NCBI GenBank assembly: GCA_947624285.1
Contig: CANQJS010000005.1
Location: 1-64,000, forward strand
Length of the DNA stretch: 64,000 nucleotides
Direction of reading: 5' to 3'
Source of the DNA: an uncultured Clostridia bacterium
GTDB lineage: Bacteria > Bacillota > Clostridia > Oscillospirales > Acutalibacteraceae
Position numbers and translations under genes: made by a program. Under the pieces are notes generated by a model. That model did no database searches, was not told the DNA's origin, and saw only the letters and a list, made by a program, of their open reading frames with translations. The first letter of the stretch is position 1. Each line of letters opens with the position of its first letter. This document shows positions 1-5,770 of the stretch, one piece after another.

Positions 1-94
1 GGCTCGGCGACCGTTGCTTCGCAACAGTACCCGCCTCACCGCTCCTCGCTAAAAACGATTCACCGAATCGTTTTCTTTACGCTCAGACCCTCTC

Positions 95-178
95 GGGTTC
101 AAGTCCCATCATTATAAAGAAAATCCGAGACGCAACGCATCTCGGATTTATTTGGTGCGGGGGATGGGACTTGAACCC
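95..178. repeat. Inverted repeat made of a tRNA-Leu T-arm fragment
   Basis: Sixteen bases at 95-110 (GGGTTCAAGTCCCATC) are the exact reverse complement of 163-178, the T-arm of the minus-strand tRNA-Leu. The left copy is on the plus strand and has no acceptor stem, D-arm or anticodon arm beside it, so it is a fragment, not a tRNA. Between the arms lies the terminator hairpin of the tRNA. Bases 1-94 hold two further small hairpins (a GTTGC/GCAAC and an AAAACGATT/AATCGTTTT stem) and no gene. Confidence 0.7.
121..149 (-). terminator. Hairpin terminator downstream of tRNA-Leu
   Basis: A perfect 10-bp stem, AAATCCGAGA at 121-130 with TCTCGGATTT at 140-149, has a 9-nt loop and lies 4 nt beyond the CCA end of the minus-strand tRNA-Leu. 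On the minus strand the stem runs into a T-rich stretch, as in an intrinsic terminator. Confidence 0.75.
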
Positions 179-239
179 ACATGAACTTGCATTCACTAGA
201 ACCTGAATCTAGCGCGTCTGCCAATTCCGCCACCTCCGC
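153..239 (-). tRNA. tRNA-Leu, anticodon CAG
   Basis: The reverse complement folds as a class II tRNA. The 5' acceptor strand is GCGGAGG, the anticodon stem GCTAGA/TCTAGT encloses loop TTCAGGT (anticodon CAG), there is a long variable arm, the T-loop is TTCAAGT, and CCA is encoded at 155-153. One acceptor pair is broken: A5 faces C68 (3' strand CCCCCGC). Copies of the first ~22 nt recur twice upstream at 429-448 and 638-657. The mismatch suggests drift or recombination with a relative, but all other tRNA-Leu elements are intact. Confidence 0.88.
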
Positions 240-637
240 ATATTTAGTTTTTCCTATAAATTTTACTCGGCGAGAAAACCGAGGCGGGGCGAGATTACGG
301 CAGCCGCGCTCCGCGTGACTCTTGCGGTACCCGAAAAATGCTTTCGCTTGGAGCGCGAACATTTTTCGACCGCTGCGCCTTTCCCTTGCTCGCTGTATCG
401 TCCACCGGACGCGCTCGCAGGGAAACTACCAATTCCGCCACCTCCGCATATTTAGTTTTTCCTATAAATTTTACTCGGCGAGAAAAACCGAGGCGGGGCG
501 AGATCATGGCAGCCGCGCTCCGCGTGACTCTTGCGGTGCCCGAAAAATGCTTTCGCTTGGAGCGCGAACATTTTTCGACCGCTGCGCCTTTCCCTTGCTC
601 GCTGTATCGTCCACCGGACGCGCTCGCAGGGAAACTA
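221..637. repeat. Two near-identical ~208-bp tandem units carrying tRNA-Leu 5' fragments
   Basis: Unit A (221-428, 208 bp) and unit B (429-637, 209 bp) differ by one inserted A and a few substitutions. Each begins with the 20 nt that form the tRNA-Leu 5' end on the minus strand. Unit A's copy belongs to the real tRNA; unit B's copy and a third at 638-657 are orphans that break off within the D-arm. The third copy is followed by diverged AT-rich sequence. Open frames across this block are repeat artefacts with no ribosome-binding sites; I see no gene between 240 and 838. Confidence 0.85.
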
Positions 638-771
638 CCAATTCCGCCACCTCCGCGTATTAAATTATACCCTCCTATTTTTACACGGCGAGGGCAGCCG
701 AGGCCGAGCATACTTTCAGTTAAAACTTACTGTTCCGCTTAACCGGCAAAGAGTATGTTACCACATTAGCC

Positions 772-800
772 TTGAAAAGTCAAATAAAATATCATATAAT
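772..800 (+). promoter_or_regulatory. Sigma-A-type promoter for the 839 gene
   Basis: TTGAAA at 772-777 and a perfect TATAAT at 795-800 are separated by 17 nt. The site lies 38 nt before the start codon of the membrane protein gene at 839. Confidence 0.6.
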
Positions 801-838
801 TAAACGCGAGAATTTTAATTTATTCATTGGAGCTTCGG

Positions 839-1405
839 ATGAAAAAAGCCTTTCTAATCCTGCTGCCGTGCTGCGCGGCAGTTTACACCCTTTGGTATAT
901 GCACTTCGGAAGCCTCACCCAAAACAGCGGCGCGCTTTCGGTGACGGGGCTTGAGCACCCTGTTTTATTCGCCGTTTGGGGAATACTCGTTTTCGCGGCG
1001 CTTTATCTTAATATTATTTACGCCTGCCGCAATTTCTCAAAACCCCGCGTTTTTCAATATTATTTCTGCGGCTTCTCCGCCATAGGTATGCTCCTTACCC
1101 TGCTGTGCGATTTTGATTATTCAAAACGCGCCGAATATTTGCTCCACTGCGCCGGCTCGCTTGCCTTTTCCGTTTTGACGGGAATATGCGTTTTTTTGCT
1201 GTTTCTTTTGAATTACAAAAAGAGCCGCCTTTACGCAGCGTTTACATATATTATCGGCGCAATCCTAATACTCGACCTGATCCTTTTGCTGATTTTCAAG
1301 CAAAACGCGCTCATCGAGGCAGTTCCCGTGATATTCGCGCTTGTAATTTTGCCCGTTTACAATTTTACCGATTTGTTCAAGGAAAAAGTCAATGCTTCAC
1401 GATGA
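839..1405 (+). CDS. Small multi-pass membrane protein, unknown function
   Basis: I do not recognise the family. The 188-residue product has a hydrophobic N-terminus and about five or six transmembrane segments joined by short loops, ending in a charged tail after residue 180. The ATG at 839 is chosen because GGAG sits about 6 nt upstream; an in-frame TTG at 827 is less likely. The last 14 nt overlap the start of the decarboxylase-fold gene at 1392, so the two are probably co-transcribed and translationally coupled. Either a transport or a regulatory membrane role is possible; nothing in the sequence decides. Confidence 0.7.
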   Translation: MKKAFLILLPCCAAVYTLWYMHFGSLTQNSGALSVTGLEHPVLFAVWGILVFAALYLNIIYACRNFSKPRVFQYYFCGFSAIGMLLTLLCDFDYSKRAEYLLHCAGSLAFSVLTGICVFLLFLLNYKKSRLYAAFTYIIGAILILDLILLLIFKQNALIEAVPVIFALVILPVYNFTDLFKEKVNASR

Positions 1406-2702
1406 TTTGAAAAAATTGAACAGATACCCGTTTCATATGCCCGGGCACAAGAGAAATCCCCGCTTTGGCATATCGGGAAGTGAAATCGACATAACCGAAA
1501 TAAACGGCTATGACGACCTGCATCGCCCGACGGGGGCTATTCTTGACTTGGAGCGGGAGCTTGCGGAGCTTTACCGCGCCGAGCGTTCTCGCATACTTGT
1601 AAACGGCTCGACCGTGGGGATTTTGGCGGCGGTATTCGCCGTTACCAAACGGGGCGACGATGTTATAATCGCGCGAAACTGCCATAAAAGCGTTTACAAC
1701 GCGTGCTTTTTGCGTGAGCTTAAAGTGTCTTACGCGGAGCCTGATTTTGACTGTGTTAACGGTTATTACGCCAGCATCACCCAAAGCGGTATCGACAGGG
1801 CGGTTGCCGAAAATCCCAACGCAAAGGCGATAATCATCACTTCCCCCACTTACGAGGGTATGGCGAGCGAAATAACTTCCGATATTCCCGTTATTGTTGA
1901 CGCCGCGCACGGCGCGCACCTGCCGTTTTGCGGATCTTGCCCTTATCCCAAGGGCGATATCGTGATTTCAAGCCTGCACAAAACGCTGCCTGCCCTCACC
2001 CAAACGGCGGTCATAAATATATACAATGAGTATTATTCCGATAAAATATCGGAATATCTCGATGTTTTCGAGACTTCCTCGCCAAGCTATGTTTTGATGA
2101 ATTCCGTTTCAAAATGCGCCGAATTTATCAAAAACGGCGATGACGCTTTCGCGCGATATGAAAAAAATCTGACCGAATTTTATAAAACACCGCTTAACAG
2201 GCTTGCTTTTACGCATAATGACGACAGGGGAAAAATCGTTGTTTCAACCGCAAAAAGCAATATAACAGGCGTTGCGCTCGCGGATATTTTGAGAAATGAA
2301 TTTCTGATAGAATGCGAAATGGCAAGCCTTAACTATATCGTTCTTATGACCTCCCCCGCCGACACTGCAGAGGCGTTTAAGAAACTTTCCCGCGCTCTTA
2401 TCGCTATCGACGGCAGGCTTGAAGGAAAAGAGCCGCTTATAATAAAAGCGCCCGTTATTCCCGAAAAGCGATACGAGCTTTACGAAATCACCGAAACGGA
2501 GAAAACTCCCCTTTCGGATTGCGTCGGAAAGGTCTGCGGCGAATTTGTTTACGCCTACCCGCCGGGAATTCCCGTTATCGCGCCGGGCGAGGTAATTACG
2601 GCGGATGCCGTTAATTCAATAGTCAATGCCGAACGCGCGGGGATAAATATTTTGAGCAAAGCCGATTTACTGCCCCGCTTTATATTGACAAAATCCATAT
2701 AA
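1392..2702 (+). CDS. Orn/Lys/Arg decarboxylase-family PLP enzyme
   Basis: A 436-residue fold-type I PLP enzyme resembling the short Gram-positive arginine/lysine/ornithine decarboxylases (SpeA/YaaO-like). The substrate-loop motif FHMPGHKRNP is near residue 15, an Asp-Ala-Ala-His segment holds the cofactor ring, and SLHKTLPALTQ places the Schiff-base lysine at K197. The family removes the carboxyl group of a basic amino acid to make a polyamine precursor; the actual substrate cannot be read here. It overlaps the upstream membrane gene by 14 nt, and its last bases contain the promoter of the SCIFF unit. Alternative annotation: aminotransferase-fold PLP protein. Confidence 0.8.
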   Translation: MLHDDLKKLNRYPFHMPGHKRNPRFGISGSEIDITEINGYDDLHRPTGAILDLERELAELYRAERSRILVNGSTVGILAAVFAVTKRGDDVIIARNCHKSVYNACFLRELKVSYAEPDFDCVNGYYASITQSGIDRAVAENPNAKAIIITSPTYEGMASEITSDIPVIVDAAHGAHLPFCGSCPYPKGDIVISSLHKTLPALTQTAVINIYNEYYSDKISEYLDVFETSSPSYVLMNSVSKCAEFIKNGDDAFARYEKNLTEFYKTPLNRLAFTHNDDRGKIVVSTAKSNITGVALADILRNEFLIECEMASLNYIVLMTSPADTAEAFKKLSRALIAIDGRLEGKEPLIIKAPVIPEKRYELYEITETEKTPLSDCVGKVCGEFVYAYPPGIPVIAPGEVITADAVNSIVNAERAGINILSKADLLPRFILTKSI

Positions 2703-2713
2703 TATTATAGAAT
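2685..2713 (+). promoter_or_regulatory. Promoter of the SCIFF unit
   Basis: TTGACA at 2685-2690, a 17-nt spacer and TAGAAT at 2708-2713 straddle the stop codon of the preceding gene. The SCIFF start codon is 42 nt downstream behind an AGAGGTG ribosome site. This allows expression independent of the upstream genes. Confidence 0.65.
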
Positions 2714-2754
2714 ATCAACATAACAAAAAGAATTAAAGAAAGAGGTGTTTCAAT

Positions 2755-2901
2755 ATGAAGAAAATCAAAACTTTAAACTCACGCAACCTTTGCGAATCCG
2801 CCAAGAAGGGCGGCTGCGGCGAATGCCAGACCTCCTGCCAGTCCGCCAGCAAGACCTCCTGCTCCGTTGCCAATCAGAAGTGCGAGCAGCTTAAAAAATA
2901 A
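2755..2901 (+). CDS. SCIFF-family ranthipeptide precursor, six cysteines in 48 residues
   Basis: This 48-residue peptide begins MKKIKTLNSRNL and contains GCGECQTSCQSASKTSCS, the SCIFF core. Cysteines are at 13, 21, 24, 28, 36 and 43. The total of six is kept, but the usual core cysteine at position 32 is serine and the extra one is at position 13 in the leader half. The residue following Cys36, normally threonine, is serine. In studied homologues the maturase links the Cys32 equivalent to that threonine. AGAGGTG precedes the ATG by 6-8 nt. The gene lies 67 nt before its maturase. The mature product's role in Clostridia is not established; a signalling role has been suggested. Confidence 0.93.
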   Translation: MKKIKTLNSRNLCESAKKGGCGECQTSCQSASKTSCSVANQKCEQLKK

Positions 2902-2968
2902 GGCGAATTACTCAGCTAAGATTTACGGCGGTAATGTTTTACCGTCGTTTTTCTATGGAGAAGTTATT

Positions 2969-4351
2969 ATGATTCACGCTTACAAAATGAACGGCTACAA
3001 TATTATAATCGACCAAAACAGCGGCTGTGTTCACTCCGTTGACGAGGCGACTTTTGATATAATAAAGCTGTATAAAGAAAAAAGCAGAGATGAAATCAAG
3101 AGCATTATTCTTGAAAAATACAAGGGCGACCCCGAAGTAACCGCCGATGAGATTGACGCCTGCTTTGACGATATAGAGAGGCTTATTGTCGAAGGAAGGC
3201 TTTTTGCCGAGGATAAATTTGAGCAGACCGCGGCGCAGTTTAAAAAAAGGCAGGGCGTTTTAAAGGCGCTTTGCCTGCATGTTGCCCACGGCTGCAACCT
3301 CGCTTGCAAATATTGCTTTGCCGGCAAGGGCGAATACGCCGGACCAAAAGGGCTTATGAGCTTTGAAACGGGAAAGCGCGCCCTTGATTTTCTTATAGAA
3401 AACAGCGGCACGAGGAAAAACCTCGAAGTCGATTTCTTCGGCGGCGAGCCGCTGCTGAATTGGGAAGTTTGCAAAAAGCTGGTGGCATACGGCAGAAGCC
3501 GTGAAAAGGAATGCGGCAAAAACTTTCGCTTTACGCTGACCACTAACGGAATACTCATTGACGATGATGTGATAGATTTCTGCAACAGGGAAATGGGCAA
3601 TGTGGTGCTTTCGCTTGACGGAAGAAAGGAAACGCACGACAGGCTGCGAACTTCCCCCTCCGGCAAAGGCTCTTACGATTTGATCGTTGATAAATTCAAG
3701 CGCTTTGCAAACGCGAGAGATCAGCGCGACTACTATATTCGCGGCACTTACACCCGCCATAACACGGATTTTGCCGCCGATGTGATACATATGGCAGACT
3801 TGGGATTTAAGGAGCTTTCCATCGAGCCCGTTGTGTGCAGCCCCGACGAGCCATATTCCCTGCGCCAAAGCGATCTTCCTATACTAAAGGAGCAATATGA
3901 GATACTCGCGAACACGATGCTGGATCGTTACAGGAACAATAACGGCTTTACATTTTACCACTATATGATAGACCTTGAGGCAGGACCCTGCATAGTAAAA
4001 CGAATTTCCGGCTGCGGCGTGGGAACGGAATATCTTGCCGTAACGCCGACGGGCGAGCTTTACCCCTGCCACCAATTTGTGGGAGATGAGAATTTCCGCC
4101 TCGGAGATATTTGGAACGGGATACAAAACCGTGGTATTCTTGAACAATTCAGTAAATGTAATGTGTATTCCCATAAAGAATGCAGGGATTGCTTTGCGAA
4201 ACTTTATTGCAGCGGCGGATGCGCCGCCAACGCCTACCACTCAACGGGCAGCGTAAACGGCGTTTATGAATTTGGCTGCGAGCTTCACAGAAAGCGCATT
4301 GAATGCGCCATCATGCTGAAAGTTGCGCAAGCGGAAGAAAACTTTATTTAA
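2969..4351 (+). CDS. SCIFF peptide maturase, radical SAM/SPASM
   Basis: The enzyme forms a thioether between a precursor cysteine and a neighbouring residue using radical SAM chemistry. The N-terminal ~100 residues resemble a RiPP-recognition domain. The CX3CX2C cluster is C109, C113 and C116 (CNLACKYC). A C-terminal SPASM region, about residues 345-425, carries further cysteines (SGCG..., YPCHQF, CxxC...CSGGC) for auxiliary Fe-S clusters. Length is 460 residues from the ATG at 2969, chosen because GGAG lies 8 nt upstream; the frame is open upstream but overlaps the precursor. It pairs with the SCIFF gene directly upstream, from which it is probably co-transcribed. Confidence 0.93.
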   Translation: MIHAYKMNGYNIIIDQNSGCVHSVDEATFDIIKLYKEKSRDEIKSIILEKYKGDPEVTADEIDACFDDIERLIVEGRLFAEDKFEQTAAQFKKRQGVLKALCLHVAHGCNLACKYCFAGKGEYAGPKGLMSFETGKRALDFLIENSGTRKNLEVDFFGGEPLLNWEVCKKLVAYGRSREKECGKNFRFTLTTNGILIDDDVIDFCNREMGNVVLSLDGRKETHDRLRTSPSGKGSYDLIVDKFKRFANARDQRDYYIRGTYTRHNTDFAADVIHMADLGFKELSIEPVVCSPDEPYSLRQSDLPILKEQYEILANTMLDRYRNNNGFTFYHYMIDLEAGPCIVKRISGCGVGTEYLAVTPTGELYPCHQFVGDENFRLGDIWNGIQNRGILEQFSKCNVYSHKECRDCFAKLYCSGGCAANAYHSTGSVNGVYEFGCELHRKRIECAIMLKVAQAEENFI

Positions 4352-4392
4352 TTATTTCACCGCGAATATATCTTTAACTTTTCTGAAAATAG

Positions 4393-4424
4393 TGGCTATA
4401 AAAAAATCGGAAGGCTGAAGCCAC
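4393..4424. repeat. Truncated copy of the cassette terminator repeat
   Basis: The 25 nt at 4393-4417 are identical to 7951-7975, and all but the first few bases also match the copy at 5728. In those copies the sequence continues into the right arm of a perfect hairpin; here the right arm is missing and the sequence breaks off after GGCTGA. What remains can form only a short GTGGCT/AGCCAC stem (4391-4396 with 4419-4424). It may still end the maturase transcript weakly. Confidence 0.7.
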
Positions 4425-4455
4425 ACAATTTTAAGGATAGAGGTAAATGAAAAGA

Positions 4456-4512
4456 AAGAATGAGGCACAGAACGGATGTTTTACAGACACTCCGTGGCTG
4501 TGTCTCATTCTT
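4456..4512. repeat. Long imperfect hairpin in an AT-rich intergenic region
   Basis: AAGAATGAGGCACAG at 4456-4470 pairs with CTGTGTCTCATTCTT at 4498-4512 (15 bp with one G-U). The 27-nt loop has further self-complementarity (CGGATGT/ACACTCCG). It is not followed by a T-run, so it may be a structured RNA or a small mobile-element remnant rather than a terminator. The 4352-4762 interval has no convincing gene. Confidence 0.5.
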
Positions 4513-4570
4513 TATCAAGCAGGGCAAAAATATATATTATTGACGCGCACCGTAGAGCCTCGTGCTTTTC

Positions 4571-4592
4571 TTTAGGGGAATGCTCCCCTAAA
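4571..4592. other. Perfect 9-bp stem-loop
   Basis: TTTAGGGGA (4571-4579) and TCCCCTAAA (4584-4592) flank a 4-nt loop. There is no T-tract on either side strong enough for a confident terminator call. It sits about 120 nt upstream of the promoter at 4712. Confidence 0.4.
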
Positions 4593-4711
4593 ACTCTTTG
4601 CAATTCAAATTTGATTCTTTACTAATACACTTATTGGGTATATTAAATAACACAGTTTGTCTAATATTTGCACGATGCTATAATCAATATCGTGTTAAGA
4701 ATAATCAAGTA

Positions 4712-4740
4712 TTGACAATATAACGGTTAGCCGTTATAAT
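4712..4740 (+). promoter_or_regulatory. Consensus promoter overlapped by a palindromic operator
   Basis: TTGACA (4712-4717), 17-nt spacer and TATAAT (4735-4740) match the sigma-A consensus exactly. ATAACGG-TTAG-CCGTTAT (4720-4737) fills the spacer and enters the -10 box. A protein bound there would block RNA polymerase, so autorepression by the XRE protein encoded 22 nt downstream is the natural inference. Confidence 0.75.
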
Positions 4741-4762
4741 GTTAGTAAGGCAGGTGAACAAA

Positions 4763-5332
4763 ATGACAATCAATAATATTATTGAAAAGAATCATATATC
4801 AAAATACCGTTTGGCAAAAAACAGCGGTATTCCGTATATGACGATTAATGATATTTGCTCCGGCAAAGCAAATCTTGCAGATTGCAACGCTAAAACGATA
4901 TACAAATTATCAAAAGAGCTTGGCGTGTCTATGGAGGAATTGCTCGAGCCGTATATGTTGCCTCGTCCTGCGTTTGAATTGTTCAAGAGTAATGTGTGCC
5001 ACAAGTTGAAAGCACTTGGTGATATTCAGTTCTTGATCGATACAATTGAAAGTGAGGATATTATCACTTACTATAACAGAAGCTGGTATCCCGAATGCTT
5101 GTATCTGCTTGCAATGGTGGACTATATCAGCCGTGAAAATGATGTGCCGCTATGTGAGGAATACAATCAGTATCGTAAGTTAAAACTAAATGATATTATT
5201 TATCCCTCAAGTGTATTAACTGCTGCGGCTGTTTCTAAAAACAATAACATAAAGGAAAAAGCATTAAAGAATGCCATTCCCGAATTTATGCGATTTAATA
5301 TCGTAGAAAGCGAGGTAAGAAATGTCAACTGA
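4763..5332 (+). CDS. XRE-family regulator with C-terminal extension
   Basis: The 189-residue product has an N-terminal helix-turn-helix (about residues 1-60; SKYRLAKNSGIPYMTINDIC...) followed by ~125 residues with no motif I know. The layout is like antitoxin-type repressors whose C-terminus binds a partner. ATG 4763 follows AAGGCAGGTG with normal spacing; an upstream in-frame ATG at 4739 lies inside the -10 box and cannot be used. Base composition is visibly more AT-rich than the flanking SCIFF genes, suggesting acquisition by transfer. The stop codon overlaps a possible downstream ATG at 5322. Confidence 0.75.
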   Translation: MTINNIIEKNHISKYRLAKNSGIPYMTINDICSGKANLADCNAKTIYKLSKELGVSMEELLEPYMLPRPAFELFKSNVCHKLKALGDIQFLIDTIESEDIITYYNRSWYPECLYLLAMVDYISRENDVPLCEEYNQYRKLKLNDIIYPSSVLTAAAVSKNNNIKEKALKNAIPEFMRFNIVESEVRNVN

Positions 5333-5340
5333 TAATACAA

Positions 5341-5703
5341 GTGTCATTAACAAAAACAATCTTGATAGGAATACTCAGCGAGCATCAAAAGAAAGGCAAT
5401 CCCATCACCTATGAACAGGTAGATACTGCCGTTAAAAATCTATACGGCGGTTGGGATGATTTTGATGACAGTGCAGTCACATTCATTAAAGACGCTTTTG
5501 CAAACGGAAACTTTGAAGAACTCTACACCGTAACAAGGGATAATGAAAAGGAAGTAAAAAAGCAGCTTACCGATTTCAACGAAAACTATCCTGATGTGTT
5601 AAAAACGGAAAATGTTCACAGTGTTATTCAAAACCTGAGAGCAAGGCAGGATAAAGTTCAAAAAAGAAAGCCGAACAAAAAACGAGATGACTTAGAAAGA
5701 TAA
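5341..5703 (+). CDS. Hypothetical protein, 120 residues, possibly frameshifted at its N-terminus
   Basis: I do not recognise it. The product is acidic and helical in the first 85 residues and ends in a strongly basic tail (KVQKRKPNKKRDD). Its only start in frame is GTG 5341 (or CTG 5329), neither with a ribosome site. A good SD (GAGGTAAG) instead precedes ATG 5322, which is in another frame and stops after 30 codons. An indel between about 5345 and 5365 would join the two frames into one protein. It follows the XRE gene directly, so the pair may be a regulator/effector or toxin-antitoxin-like operon, possibly decayed. Confidence 0.5.
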   Translation: MSLTKTILIGILSEHQKKGNPITYEQVDTAVKNLYGGWDDFDDSAVTFIKDAFANGNFEELYTVTRDNEKEVKKQLTDFNENYPDVLKTENVHSVIQNLRARQDKVQKRKPNKKRDDLER

Positions 5704-5731
5704 TATCAGCACTTGTAAAATAGGAACTATA

Positions 5732-5764
5732 AAAAAATCGGAAGGCTGAGCCTTCCGATTTTTT
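5732..5764. terminator. Bidirectional terminator, cassette 1
   Basis: A perfect 15-bp stem, AAAAAATCGGAAGGC with GCCTTCCGATTTTTT and a TGA loop, lies between the convergent 5341 and LRR genes. An identical stem stands at 7958-7990. Confidence 0.9.
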
Positions 5765-5770
5765 GCTGTA

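Noticed and set aside
221..657. Possible CRISPR array
   Set aside because: The units are ~208 bp and contiguous with no unique spacers; they are tandem duplications containing tRNA fragments.
322..803. Several overlapping plus-strand open frames in the tRNA-Leu region
   Set aside because: They follow the 208-bp tandem units and tRNA sequence, have no ribosome sites, and their peptides repeat with the units.
2867..2968. Longer SCIFF maturase start at 2867
   Set aside because: It overlaps the precursor gene in another frame and has no SD; ATG 2969 has GGAG 8 nt upstream.
4739..4762. Longer XRE start at 4739
   Set aside because: That ATG lies in the -10 box of the promoter; the SD supports 4763.
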